Positions 30,301 to 39,664 of a stretch of 64,000 bases of DNA are shown piece by piece. Source of the DNA: a virus; IMG/VR virus record IMGVR_UViG_3300012954_000009, positions 38,474 to 102,473 of that record; one strand, given 5' to 3'. How positions within the stretch are numbered: the first letter of the stretch is position 1; each line of letters starts with the position of its first letter. Below the pieces are notes generated by a model. That model made no database searches and was not told where the DNA came from. It worked only from the letters and a program-made list of their open reading frames with translations. The translations under genes and the position numbers were made by a program.

Positions 30301-32010
30301 TATAACGGCATCAACAAAATCTCTACCTGATGCAAACAAGAGAGGTTTCCACCATTCATCACCCGCTTGCACTATCTTCTGTATCATAGGATTTTCAGAT
30401 AACCCTTCTACTGCTTGAGTAAGGTCTTGCCCATCTAAACCATCAAGATAATCTGTAACTGCTGTAATAGTTCTTGGATCAATGTCTTTTTTAGCAAACC
30501 CTAACTCCTTCGCAAGAAGTTTTCTAATACCTTCTCTCTTAGTTACTTTATTTCCTTTGTAATCTTGTTCTGGGTCATAGTAGTCACTAAAAGTATTTAG
30601 AATATTATCCATAACTTGATTTGGATCAGTTATCCCTGCTGTTGTATTTGCTGGATTATCTGGATCTAGACCTAACCCTAAACAAACACCTGTAGCACAG
30701 TTAGACTCTATAAAGTCATATCTTCTTTGATCATCCCCAGCTGAAATAGGAAGTTCATTTCTTCCTAAACCTAAGTTTCTGTGAACATCACTTTTCCTGC
30801 TAGGTCTAAACTCTTGTGCTTGAACTAAAAAATCTTTGAGTTCTTCATCTGGTAATCTTAAATCCACAATTTGTACATCCTCATCATCTTCATAATCTCT
30901 TTCTTTTACAGGTTTATTTCCTTGTGTTGCCCATCTATTTATATATCCTTTATATTCAGTACCGGGTAATTTATTTACCAACTCTCCTGTTTCTTTATTA
31001 AACAACACTGCTTCAATATGACCAGGAGTATTCTTTCTGTGTCCTACTGGGTAAGCAATAACTCTAAGACCATAATCAGAAGTATCAAGTTCTTGAATAT
31101 TCTGCTGAATTTTTTTCTTTCTACTTTTGAATACTTCTGTTAAACCTGATTGGATATTGTTAAGTATACCGCTTGACTCATCAGATACATTTTCACCATA
31201 TATTTTTTCTCTGATTGCTGTCTCTGCATTGCCAGATGCCAGTGTCCAATCTGGTTGTTGTTCTGAGTCCCATTCTCCTTCTCTTTTTCTTGTATAAAAT
31301 TTATCTCCTTCTCTTTTATATTCATATGAGTCTCCATTTGGTCTAATTATTTCTTGACCGTCTTGAGCTTTAGATAATGTACCACCTTTTCCAAACCTAT
31401 GTGTAAATGAAATAACAGGATCCATTTTTTTATTAGAGTTACCTTTAAGTGGTATATTAAAGTCAAGACCTATATTAGTGTTTCTTGACAAAGGTTGATT
31501 TATACCTACATCAATATTACCTTGATTTTGAGATTTTACATCAAAGGGTAAAACATCATCAAAGTATTGTAATGGTAACACACCCCTCACGTCTACTTTA
31601 GTTTGTGTAGGTAGTACAGTGCTAAATCTTGGGTTAATGTTTCTAAAATCTGTTGAAACACCAAGCTGTATATTTTTTTTATCTTTTAGTGGGTTGCTTA
31701 ATGCTAATGTGTCTCTTAAAGGTATTTCAAATACTCTACTGCCAGGAAATTTGTAATCATCATCATTAGGGTTCATAATTCTACTGTTGCCTAAATTATC
31801 CATTCCAAGTATAGAAAAAGGGACGTTATCCATAGTTATTGGTGTGCCATCTTTATCTCCTCTTATAACGTTAAATGGATTCTCAAAGTCAGGACTATCT
31901 AGTTTATAACCTTCAGTAGAAAATACCCCGGTTACATATGTAAACATCTCATTGGGTCCACCTGGTAAACCTCTTCTTTCTGTCTTGGTATGTTTTTTCT
32001 TATGTGCCAT
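27319..32010 (-). CDS. Multi-domain cell-wall-active virion protein (SLT transglycosylase, L,D-transpeptidase-like, other domains)
   Basis: This 1563-residue protein strings together several probable peptidoglycan-acting domains. Residues about 310-480 have His before Cys (GHIEAVL with H331; ESNCATGVC with C438), the order of circularly permuted NlpC/P60-type domains. Residues about 870-1060 resemble a YkuD L,D-transpeptidase: H1007, then TNGCIN with C1035. Residues about 1165-1310 resemble a lysozyme-like fold (GNETNFG with E1184, later SVGLTQF). Residues about 1338-1500 form the clearest domain, an SLT lytic transglycosylase: AYAESTF with E1350, AKGLTQI, AYNWGRGN, and LPKETRTYV. GG motifs fall between domains (209-210, 641-642, 683-684, 1335-1337). 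It starts in a TAATG overlap with the muzzle-like gene. The likely job is local wall opening during DNA entry. The SLT call is firm, YkuD fairly firm and the others tentative. Confidence 0.87.
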   Translation of the reverse strand: MAHKKKHTKTERRGLPGGPNEMFTYVTGVFSTEGYKLDSPDFENPFNVIRGDKDGTPITMDNVPFSILGMDNLGNSRIMNPNDDDYKFPGSRVFEIPLRDTLALSNPLKDKKNIQLGVSTDFRNINPRFSTVLPTQTKVDVRGVLPLQYFDDVLPFDVKSQNQGNIDVGINQPLSRNTNIGLDFNIPLKGNSNKKMDPVISFTHRFGKGGTLSKAQDGQEIIRPNGDSYEYKREGDKFYTRKREGEWDSEQQPDWTLASGNAETAIREKIYGENVSDESSGILNNIQSGLTEVFKSRKKKIQQNIQELDTSDYGLRVIAYPVGHRKNTPGHIEAVLFNKETGELVNKLPGTEYKGYINRWATQGNKPVKERDYEDDEDVQIVDLRLPDEELKDFLVQAQEFRPSRKSDVHRNLGLGRNELPISAGDDQRRYDFIESNCATGVCLGLGLDPDNPANTTAGITDPNQVMDNILNTFSDYYDPEQDYKGNKVTKREGIRKLLAKELGFAKKDIDPRTITAVTDYLDGLDGQDLTQAVEGLSENPMIQKIVQAGDEWWKPLLFASGRDFVDAVIKLPDGTIPSAAEASWEQYVNKPIRENTPFDISSQGVDNIIPWWQKNVINPAGDALEDAGKSISDFFGFEKGGTVSWQWKGKNYSGPKIGEDENNIYARTHNGKVKTISKKQQGGSVSEIWQDVTGTPWSQAKAEGLTDGSYAGNIELRNKLLSTPSQFKRKPSNTLPPANTNSNAANATLSAEEINDKINKAKDFNSAFGIARDYYGANKIFEYNGKQFGTNLAGETFEPSEEDMVSAGLKPQQREKIYKQNRSVVSPYTDDNIVEFDEFEDFENIKKNNANLNRMDQADLIVSYQLANAEKPYLIVDENAGRMHLYYPGEEQPKESYPILSGSNAGDAQTVTKADYFYNGEQLDQASLNKAMAETGASSVDALMEMPGYSAETNWNAGNKSTGAGKFTIGTVNEDSGFYDDSGQNRKTPSFVLKNEDGNEVSTVIHTVPSSKSANRINALTAEDPFNMRMTNGCINGTCSDLIDMHNIHDIGEGSEIFILPEDDGNKFVFQNGQLNFKTSSRNRADAESYIDLEGNEQRGQGINKTRNTLNYRPIQIDIDKESFANDKFTYFDFNDEEEYNNVVVPFAKSLQDNKQQIMKVMQVDGDAYNDIAKVAFGILGNETNFGDTHSAVGNLGRAANKYFDRSGSSSPDYMSKYDTYGADENQNSVGLTQFRWKWVEKDSEQGGDLKQRLKTLGITSNKDFLDAEKAALGTAAILSYYYNNRKVDDIMQDLPRQWAGVTSKDPNRDVYTRGVAKNSKYFTIKEKTTFQEGGGVGSDILLKQAYAESTFRPKVTSSANAKGLTQIRPNVLGDYIKANDIEGDVDLTNVSNAVDVQKWYMNDLYNASFIDKENQSDEVRIAKTLAAYNWGRGNLVDFLNEKKADFDIYNSLDWVDKLPKETRTYVNKILGNNDEFNKDYDAAINNEKYTYIINEYKSIGGEISDLKIYRDYVNGKYDNKSNLKKAEAIYDKLNRVYYNKAGQVGMSAPNYIMSYLDEGSM

Positions 32011-35000
32011 TATCTAAAAGATAAATTAAGTTTTGTATTATTTAACTTGAGTAACATTTTTCTATCATTAGACATTCTTCTTCTGAGTAAGAACTTATTA
32101 TAGTAGTGTCTAAACTTCTTATGTTGTAAAGGATCTTTATTATAGTTTAAGTTAGTAGCATTAAGATCTCTAATGTATCCGTTTTCTTGTGTAAAGAATA
32201 TTTGTTGCTCTGCATTTGTAAACTCTCCTCTGTCATTTGTAATATCCCAGAACTGATTGATCCTATACTTCTGCTCTATCTTAGATGCCACAACATCAAT
32301 ATCATTTAGATTAATTTGTGGAAAGTTAAGACGTGCAAGAGGATCATTCTTAGGCTCTTGATTAATTCTAAGAAGTCCAGAAACTTGTTCTGTATTATGT
32401 ACTATTAGCTCATCAAAGTTAAAATCTAAATCATGCCATCTGTCATCTCCACAACCATTAAACATATCTCCTTTGTATACATATGACTCTAATTGATATT
32501 CTAAATTTCTTACTGTATTTACTATCTGTCCGCTATTCTCAACAAACTCAACTTCCCATGGATAATCTTCTCCATAGTAATTTGCAAATAAATCACATCT
32601 ATAATTATGTCTCCACAGAGAACCTCTTTCATAACTTGCTTGAGTAAACTGTTGAAAGAAAAATGTGCATATTAACGGGTTTGGATTTGTGTAACTTGAA
32701 CTACCAACTAAATATATATCATCACACTGACCAGCTTCGGTAGTTGTTGCACCTACAAATGGAGGAGGTGGACATTCACATTCTATCTTTCTACATATAG
32801 GTGGATTATCAGGATCACATTCACCAGTAGCTTCTGTGTATCCGTTAGCACCTGGAAATACCATTGTATAACCAGGAGGACAATCACATTCTGGAGGTGT
32901 TCCACATACCAGACCAGCAATAATAGAAGATGCAGTAGCAATATCATTTGGTACATTAGCATCTATTCCAAACTGAGTTTGATCTCCAGCAAAACCATTT
33001 GTTGATGTTGATGTTGGACCAGCGGTACAAGTTATATTATTCATTATAGCTTGGTTAGGAGCATTCTGATTTAGTCCAGCAAATAATGAAATTACAAATT
33101 CAAAAGCTGCGCCTGAACCTCCCAATGTAGGAGATTGGAATGGGCATCCTACATTAGCTGGTGCTGCTGCAGTACTATCAGTTATAAATAAAAGAATAGA
33201 TCTATAAGCAGGATTTGCACTTCTATCTCCTAATTCTGAAGTAGCTCTCTGCTGTCTAACTCCATCACCGCCAACCATACCGGCTTGTATCATGGTACCA
33301 CCACCACCGCCTCCCCAGTTAGCATTATACCAAGCTGTCACAGCAGGCTCACCAATTGTATTACTCATGGAAAATCCATTCGGGTTCATTGATAATGATA
33401 TAGGATTATTTGCAGGAGGGTTAAGCATACCAGACCATCTAGTAAATCCTACTTGTATATTTCCATTCTGCATTCCATTAAAAACAACAGGATCATTTAA
33501 GAACCCAGTTAAAAATGCTTGTTGAGCAGTTCTACGTGCACCATTTGTACTACCAGAAACATCCATTGCAACAACTATATCTAATAAACATTGTTCTAAA
33601 CCTCCTGTTATAGTTACTCCAACTTCCTCAACATTAACTGGTGCAGGAGCAGTCTCTTGTAGTGTTATTTCACACTGCCCGGTTACAGCATTAAATGTAT
33701 ATCCAGGTGGGCAATAAGGTTCATCTGATTCAATTGTCTTAGTAGTTAAAAAGTGATTTATACTTGGTAGGCAAAGTTCTGGGTGCCAGTCATGAAATGA
33801 TATCCACGCTTTTGCTTTTGGATCATAACTTACTGTCCATGAAGCATCTTCAAAATATAATGGGTCTCCAAGATCAATTGGTACATATTTATCAGTAGGT
33901 ACTGGAACTAATATAGGATCTGTTATAGGTTCTAATATAGGATCTAATACAGGATTCGTAGGACCAGTAGGATTAGTTATTGTTTTATTTGGAGTTACAG
34001 GACCAGGAGTATATGATGTACTTCCTAAACCTACAGTTTTACTTAACTGGGCTTGTGTTTGTGCAAACTGTATATTACTTCCTACATCAGTTCTTGATGG
34101 TTTTACTGGATCAGCGGTACCAATAGGACCAGTGCCTACAGGACCGGTGCCTACAGGACCTCCATCAGTTACTAAATAAAACTGGCAATCATCTTTATCA
34201 AATACAATGTTCCATTTTTCTTTTGCTTTATAATCTTTTTTACAGAAATAAACAACATCATCATTTATATCATATATCACCTGACAACCTACTCCTATAA
34301 CAGGATTATCTGCTAAAGGTGTTTCTTCTAACTCAGGGAATTGTCTTATTAATTGTGAAGGTAAATATTTATTAAACCACCACTTCATACCTTGATTGGC
34401 AATATTTTCTAATTTACCTGTATAATGGAAAACTTTACCTTGTGCTTGTGATAAAAAGAATAATCCCATTGGTGTGTTCATGACAGCTCTGTGACTTTCA
34501 CATGAACCATATTCATTTGATAAGTCTGAGTTTGCAACATTCTGAAATGGTTGACTAAATAACCCGCCATCACCTAGAGTCAATTTTGTACCTAAGTCTG
34601 TTTTCAAAGTATCAAGACCTTGGAACATCTGTGGTGATTGATATGGGAAAAATATTATAGCTCCACTCTTGTTAATAGGTTTTATTACATTAACAGGATT
34701 TTTAAAGTCTTTATAGTTGTTAGGTAAGAATACTCTCCAAAAATCTTTCTTAGATTCTTTCTGTGCTTGTAAAGAATATATTAATCTTTTAGGATAATAA
34801 CTAAAACATTTTTCAGCAACATAAGGATCATAATCTCTTGTTTGTACTTCACCAAAGTTAGATATCTGTGTCAAAAATTTTGAGACACTTAATGACATAT
34901 CATACTTATAAAAGTTATCTTCTTTTACAATATCTGCATGAAATAAATCATCTGTATTAGAGTATGTATAGGTATCATAATGGCGTTTAGCTTGAGTATC

Positions 35001-38000
35001 TTCCCAATCCCTTTGAGCCATATTATATTCAGACTCTACAAAAAAGTCCTGTACACCATTACAATGTGTGTACATATATCCTATTCTCATATTGAATATA
35101 GGATTGAACGAATTACCTGAATTAAATATTTGACCAAAACTAAATCCACATTCACCAGTTGGTCTATCTAAATAAAATAGGTCATTAGGTAGAGCATTAC
35201 CTCCACTACCAATACCAAAATTAATTATTGTACCAGCAAGTTCTTGAGTATCAAATAGACGTGTGTTCATCCAATATCTTGGATATGGTATATTTATTCT
35301 TTGCAAATAGTTATATGTATACTGATCAGGTTGCCCATTCAAAAAGTCTGTAAAGATTGGCATTATTGTTTTCTCAGTATATCTATTTACATAAACATCT
35401 CCGGCAAATATTTGATTACTTTCAAATGTTTCTGTAGGAATTTGTGGTTTTACAAACTTAACACAATCCCTCATTTGTATTTGTTTTATAGAATCTATTT
35501 GACCATATTGATTTTCAAACTGAAATTTTAAACCTCCATATAAACATGAAATAGGAGACTTTTGCATTCTTTCTGGTCTATCCATAAAAGCATTACCCTG
35601 ACTAACACCAACACCAAATGCTCCACCTCCTGTTCTACCACCTCCTACAACAAATCTTGATCTGTCTTGTGTTTGTGGATTATCAAATTCTTTGTCTGTA
35701 TTTACTGCAACAGTAGAAGGTCTAAATAGATTATTGATTTTATAACTTTGAATAGCTGCATCACCAAAAGTTTGAAATGAACTACCAACATAATTTGAAT
35801 CTAAGTTTTTACATCTAAATAATGTATCAATAGATTTACCTCTAAAGTTATCATAAAAACCATGTGAATTATATTTAAAAGCAAAATCATCTTCTTTTAC
35901 AAGGTTATATATTAAATCAACTATTTGCTGTGAACCAACTGCTATATTCATTCTAGAAATACTACGCCCCATAATTGTTCTAAATAGATTTGGCATATTA
36001 GATGTAGCATTATCATACATAACAACATTATCAGTTCTACCACCAATAACACCTGGTTGTGCACCCATTACATACTGAACACCTGCTTCACCTGCATTTA
36101 ATACAGTACTCAATGTTCCACCAGTTGTTAGATCTGCAATATCTACAGCATCATCTATAAGTATATCTACTAATGTATCAACTAAAACAGTTACACCCCC
36201 ATTAATACCTAAACCAGTTACAGCTCCCCAATATTCTGGGTTTGGATAAGCTTGCCCACCACCTACAGCAGTTGCAATAGTAAAGTATGGGGCAGTACCA
36301 GGCATCAATGCACTAAGCTGTGGTCCTATGGTGTTAATACTTCTTGTACCTTGCATTTGCTGTATTGCATAACCAACACCAATTAATCCAGCTACAATTG
36401 AAGCACTGTTTCTTAATAGTTTATTCTGAGGATGATTCTCTGATTTTATAAAATGACCAATAGAATTACCATGAAGTTCTCCATATATCCTAGTCTCATA
36501 AGCATTTAAAAATGGTCTTTTAAAAGTTAACTCTGGGGAGTGAAATGTAAAAACATCTTTTTTATAAGTAGTAAGAGGTGCGTAGCCACTTATACTATCG
36601 TCATATTCATCACAACCATCTGTTTTAGGATTATTTTGATTACCCGCATTCCAGTGATACATGTCTCCTCTCAAATCATTATAAGGAAAGTTTGGATATA
36701 AACCTTCATTTGATCCTTCTCCCACTCCACCACTAGGTATCTGATACCCACGCATATTTCTAAATATACCTTTTGCAAGTATTGATTTATTTCCTTCTCT
36801 AGAGCCTCTTAATATTTCATAACCAACTATATTTTCAATTATAGTTCCATCATTATATAAAGGAGGTTTAATATTTTCAAATTGAACACCAAGTATTCTT
36901 ACAGTTCCTGATCCATCAGATATTTCTACATTAGAAGAAGTTTCTTCACTGGGCATCTTATGATGTCTTATAGGTTTACCACAGAGATCATAATCTGTAT
37001 TATTTGTATTACCTATGTTTATATTAGTTTCTGGATCTGTGTATGTTGCATTCCATATTTCTGGTTGAAGCGGTGGATATATTTCTGTAGACTCCCAGTA
37101 TCCCATTTCTCCTTCAGCTATGATTACACCGCCATCATCTAATTGATCACTTAATGTTCCTGTTTCTGCTCCTGTATTATATACTTGCCAATTAAATTCT
37201 GGTGCACCTGGATCTAAGGTATTCTGACTGTTATTAACAGTTAATTCTGATTGTCCTGTTTGCCATATACCATTTGCCATAAACCCACTTGTCTTTGGAG
37301 CTCTTCCTGGTATATGGTAAGACTTAGATCTTTCTCCTGTATTGTATATCCATCTTATAAAAAAAGCATATTGCTCGTCTCTCATAAACCCTGTCTTATT
37401 TCCACCTTTATAGTAATAAGAAGCAGGGTATTCAGCTATAACCCATTTAGCTAATATCTGATTTGCAATAGGTTGATAATTAAAATCAAACTGTTCTGTT
37501 GGACCTTTTCTTATAAGCCAGTCATTTACTACAAACATAGAATCTGACTTTTCATAAGCGGGAGATCTAAATGGTAATTGTTCTAATGCAACAGAAGGTA
37601 ATGATTGATCTATATAATCTAAACCTATGGTGCTTATTTCTGTACTATATAGACCTATCCTTTTAGCTACATAGCTATTTTGATTATTACTTAAAATAAC
37701 TAGTTCAAAAAACTCAAACTCTTTATCTAAATTACTAACCTTAATATCAAGAGCTCCTGCTGTACCATCATGATCAAACAAACTTTGTATATTAGAAATA
37801 CCAATATAATCTGTTACTTTCTGTTCATTTAAGGTATATGCAATAAACGCCTGATATGTTCCATTTCTTAATTGACCTCCATCTGGAGCTTTTGTAATTT
37901 TTATGCAAGGTGTATCTAATAAAGGAGCAATTCTTAATTTTTCACAATCCAAAAGAGGAGTGTCTTCCATTATAATACATGGGTCACCCAGTGCACTTGT

Positions 38001-38480
38001 TTGCTCTTGTATATAAGGTACTCTATCTAAATTTAAAGTTCTACTTGGATTAAAAGAATCATCAAAATATATTTGCCATGTACAATCAAAATTTTCTTTT
38101 GCTGCACCAGTAATCAAATATTTTCTATTGAAATTTAAACACTGATCATTAACTATAGTTTGATATGTGCATTCACTGTCATCAAATATACCAATCTCAG
38201 AATCTAAATCATTAGTTGAAAGAATAGCCCATTTGTCTGCATATAAATGGATAGTACCTATTACTGTATATGGTATCAACCCACATTCTAAATTTGCTGG
38301 CTCATTACCTAACATGCCAACATCACCATCTACGGAATTATTTGCTGCGTTTCTAGCATGAGTCCAATTTTGTTTAGGTTCATAAGAAGGATTAAAATCC
38401 TTATTCATTCCCTTTACAAAAGTATTAGTCTCTATTGAAGACGTATTAGGAGATTTAGGTTGTCTTTGTTTCTTTGCCAT
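32010..38480 (-). CDS. Giant tail protein, probable crAss-like muzzle, with inserted vWA domain
   Basis: This 2156-residue protein has a short basic N-terminus, then a long beta-rich, Asn/Tyr/Phe-rich body without an enzyme motif. Its place directly after a ring-type collar protein and before the cargo block matches the distal tail muzzle gene of crAss001 (synteny inference). Residues about 1443-1530 form a Gly/Pro/Thr-rich insertion coded by short tandem repeats. Residues about 1630-1850 form a von Willebrand A domain with an intact MIDAS: D1640-V-S-G-S1644, T1729 and D1768. The vWA domain is flanked by two Cys-rich CPPGY motifs (near 1588 and 1865). The body resumes at about 1915 and ends in a basic tail. 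vWA domains bind protein or other ligands through a metal ion, so a surface adhesion role at the tail is plausible. Its stop shares bases with the next start (TAATG). Confidence 0.82.
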   Translation of the reverse strand: MAKKQRQPKSPNTSSIETNTFVKGMNKDFNPSYEPKQNWTHARNAANNSVDGDVGMLGNEPANLECGLIPYTVIGTIHLYADKWAILSTNDLDSEIGIFDDSECTYQTIVNDQCLNFNRKYLITGAAKENFDCTWQIYFDDSFNPSRTLNLDRVPYIQEQTSALGDPCIIMEDTPLLDCEKLRIAPLLDTPCIKITKAPDGGQLRNGTYQAFIAYTLNEQKVTDYIGISNIQSLFDHDGTAGALDIKVSNLDKEFEFFELVILSNNQNSYVAKRIGLYSTEISTIGLDYIDQSLPSVALEQLPFRSPAYEKSDSMFVVNDWLIRKGPTEQFDFNYQPIANQILAKWVIAEYPASYYYKGGNKTGFMRDEQYAFFIRWIYNTGERSKSYHIPGRAPKTSGFMANGIWQTGQSELTVNNSQNTLDPGAPEFNWQVYNTGAETGTLSDQLDDGGVIIAEGEMGYWESTEIYPPLQPEIWNATYTDPETNINIGNTNNTDYDLCGKPIRHHKMPSEETSSNVEISDGSGTVRILGVQFENIKPPLYNDGTIIENIVGYEILRGSREGNKSILAKGIFRNMRGYQIPSGGVGEGSNEGLYPNFPYNDLRGDMYHWNAGNQNNPKTDGCDEYDDSISGYAPLTTYKKDVFTFHSPELTFKRPFLNAYETRIYGELHGNSIGHFIKSENHPQNKLLRNSASIVAGLIGVGYAIQQMQGTRSINTIGPQLSALMPGTAPYFTIATAVGGGQAYPNPEYWGAVTGLGINGGVTVLVDTLVDILIDDAVDIADLTTGGTLSTVLNAGEAGVQYVMGAQPGVIGGRTDNVVMYDNATSNMPNLFRTIMGRSISRMNIAVGSQQIVDLIYNLVKEDDFAFKYNSHGFYDNFRGKSIDTLFRCKNLDSNYVGSSFQTFGDAAIQSYKINNLFRPSTVAVNTDKEFDNPQTQDRSRFVVGGGRTGGGAFGVGVSQGNAFMDRPERMQKSPISCLYGGLKFQFENQYGQIDSIKQIQMRDCVKFVKPQIPTETFESNQIFAGDVYVNRYTEKTIMPIFTDFLNGQPDQYTYNYLQRINIPYPRYWMNTRLFDTQELAGTIINFGIGSGGNALPNDLFYLDRPTGECGFSFGQIFNSGNSFNPIFNMRIGYMYTHCNGVQDFFVESEYNMAQRDWEDTQAKRHYDTYTYSNTDDLFHADIVKEDNFYKYDMSLSVSKFLTQISNFGEVQTRDYDPYVAEKCFSYYPKRLIYSLQAQKESKKDFWRVFLPNNYKDFKNPVNVIKPINKSGAIIFFPYQSPQMFQGLDTLKTDLGTKLTLGDGGLFSQPFQNVANSDLSNEYGSCESHRAVMNTPMGLFFLSQAQGKVFHYTGKLENIANQGMKWWFNKYLPSQLIRQFPELEETPLADNPVIGVGCQVIYDINDDVVYFCKKDYKAKEKWNIVFDKDDCQFYLVTDGGPVGTGPVGTGPIGTADPVKPSRTDVGSNIQFAQTQAQLSKTVGLGSTSYTPGPVTPNKTITNPTGPTNPVLDPILEPITDPILVPVPTDKYVPIDLGDPLYFEDASWTVSYDPKAKAWISFHDWHPELCLPSINHFLTTKTIESDEPYCPPGYTFNAVTGQCEITLQETAPAPVNVEEVGVTITGGLEQCLLDIVVAMDVSGSTNGARRTAQQAFLTGFLNDPVVFNGMQNGNIQVGFTRWSGMLNPPANNPISLSMNPNGFSMSNTIGEPAVTAWYNANWGGGGGGTMIQAGMVGGDGVRQQRATSELGDRSANPAYRSILLFITDSTAAAPANVGCPFQSPTLGGSGAAFEFVISLFAGLNQNAPNQAIMNNITCTAGPTSTSTNGFAGDQTQFGIDANVPNDIATASSIIAGLVCGTPPECDCPPGYTMVFPGANGYTEATGECDPDNPPICRKIECECPPPPFVGATTTEAGQCDDIYLVGSSSYTNPNPLICTFFFQQFTQASYERGSLWRHNYRCDLFANYYGEDYPWEVEFVENSGQIVNTVRNLEYQLESYVYKGDMFNGCGDDRWHDLDFNFDELIVHNTEQVSGLLRINQEPKNDPLARLNFPQINLNDIDVVASKIEQKYRINQFWDITNDRGEFTNAEQQIFFTQENGYIRDLNATNLNYNKDPLQHKKFRHYYNKFLLRRRMSNDRKMLLKLNNTKLNLSFR
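33904..33951 (-). repeat. Four 12-bp tandem units encoding a Pro-rich linker
   Basis: Plus-strand units ggaactaatata, ggatctgttata, ggttctaatata and ggatctaataca lie head to tail and encode DPI(L/T)-type tetrapeptides on the minus strand. They sit in the Gly/Pro/Thr insertion of the muzzle-like protein and probably form a rigid spacer. Confidence 0.8.
34126..34160 (-). repeat. 15-bp tandem repeat encoding GPVGT units
   Basis: Two 15-bp plus-strand units differing at one base (ggaccagtgcctaca and ggaccggtgcctaca) plus a partial third encode Gly-Pro-Val-Gly-Thr repeats. They mark the start of the insertion near residue 1443 of the muzzle-like protein and are a likely site of slippage. Confidence 0.8.
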
Positions 38481-38494
38481 GGTTCATTATAATA

Positions 38495-39373
38495 TTATCC
38501 AACAGTAGGATGACTTTTAAACATGTTGTAATAATTATGATATTGAGCCCTTCTATTAAGCCACCACATTTTTTGCATCTCCTTAAAGTTTGGAGTATTA
38601 ACAAAACCAAGAGCATTATTTCTTGCAGCTCTTAAACGCCCTTCTATTAAACCTAATTGATTAGAAACGTTTTCTCCTGCAAAAATCATATTCTCTAGTA
38701 TTCTTTGCTTTAGTGCATATTCATAATATTCATTACAATATGGATGATCTAAAACTAAAAGCCTTCCTTGACTATCTTCCATAGCACCTTGAAAGCTCAT
38801 ATAAACTTTACCAGTTGTAAAATTAGTTATAAGATATCCATCTTTTATTTCAGCTATATAAGCTGCTTGCTCTCCTACATTTGCACAATCACATGTTGCA
38901 TCATTAACATTCTCAATACATAAAGGATAGAATGCTGTGTAGTGTCTAAATTGTCCACCCCCTATTCTTTGTACTAACTGGTAATCTTTATCACATGACT
39001 TAATAACACAAACATCTCTACACTCTGGATCTTCGCATGGACCTGATTCTCCAGGTGCAGGTACATATGGAACTGGATTATCAGTTTCTACATGTGTACC
39101 AGATGGCATTTTAGTTTCAATACTGTATTCACCACACATAAATGCATAATTTAAATATGCAAAATCATGTGGTAGTTTTGCCTTACCATGCTCTACATCT
39201 AAGACTACTTCTTTTGTTCTATGAATCCTAAGTCCAAGATCATAGTTAACTCTCGTTGCTACTTTAATAAGCTGCTGAGGTTCTATCATACCTTCTAAGG
39301 CATATGTAGAAAAGTCAACAGTTACGTCTTCTAACAACTGATCAAATGTTCTGTATTTTTGTGACACGCTCAT
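38495..39373 (-). CDS. Probable tail collar (ring) protein, crAss-like R1 type
   Basis: This 292-residue protein contains VATRVNYDLGLRIHRTKEVV followed by a KAKLPHDFAYLNYAFM segment. That N-terminal pattern, a helix pair then a strand ending in LPxDFxYL, is typical of head-tail connector and collar proteins of crAss-like phages. A Cys-rich loop (about 115-140) could bind metal or form a surface insertion. It lies immediately before the muzzle-like gene, as the ring protein R1 gene does in crAss001, and 3 nt after a small basic-protein gene. Family assignment is from pattern memory and synteny. Confidence 0.72.
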   Translation of the reverse strand: MSVSQKYRTFDQLLEDVTVDFSTYALEGMIEPQQLIKVATRVNYDLGLRIHRTKEVVLDVEHGKAKLPHDFAYLNYAFMCGEYSIETKMPSGTHVETDNPVPYVPAPGESGPCEDPECRDVCVIKSCDKDYQLVQRIGGGQFRHYTAFYPLCIENVNDATCDCANVGEQAAYIAEIKDGYLITNFTTGKVYMSFQGAMEDSQGRLLVLDHPYCNEYYEYALKQRILENMIFAGENVSNQLGLIEGRLRAARNNALGFVNTPNFKEMQKMWWLNRRAQYHNYYNMFKSHPTVG

Positions 39374-39376
39374 AGT

Positions 39377-39664
39377 TTACCATTTTACTTTATGTGACCA
39401 ATATCTTGCAGAAAGTTTTGATGGTTTAGAATCTTGTGCATTATGTCTAGCATAATATGATTTCTTTCTTGCTTTGTCTTTTTTACTTTTAGGATTCTTA
39501 CCAGCTCCTCTAACACCTTGCTGTCCAAATCTTATTAATTTTGTTTTATCTCCCACTTTAGCAACAACAACATGAGACTTGGTCTTATGTCCTGGTGTAC
39601 GTTTTGGTTTATTATAACCTGATACTCCAGCTCTTACTAATTTAGGATCTCTTTTCTTGGCCAT
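39377..39664 (-). CDS. Small basic protein (95 aa), conserved in marine phages
   Basis: The protein is Lys/Arg-rich along its whole length, with segments VSGYNKPKRTPGHKTKSH, IRFGQQGVRGAG and KARKKSYYARH, ending LSARYWSHKVKW. I recall near-identical sequences in many marine phage and some bacterial genomes, always uncharacterised. The charge suggests nucleic-acid binding or charge neutralisation in the virion. It is one of four consecutive small basic genes between two collar-type genes and begins in a TAATG overlap with the next one upstream (39664). Confidence 0.82.
   Translation of the reverse strand: MAKKRDPKLVRAGVSGYNKPKRTPGHKTKSHVVVAKVGDKTKLIRFGQQGVRGAGKNPKSKKDKARKKSYYARHNAQDSKPSKLSARYWSHKVKW

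Noticed and set aside
10515-31337. Minus-strand open frames 10515-10748, 22294-22494 and 31140-31337
   Set aside because: Each is out of frame inside a well-supported large gene and has no start context or protein features.
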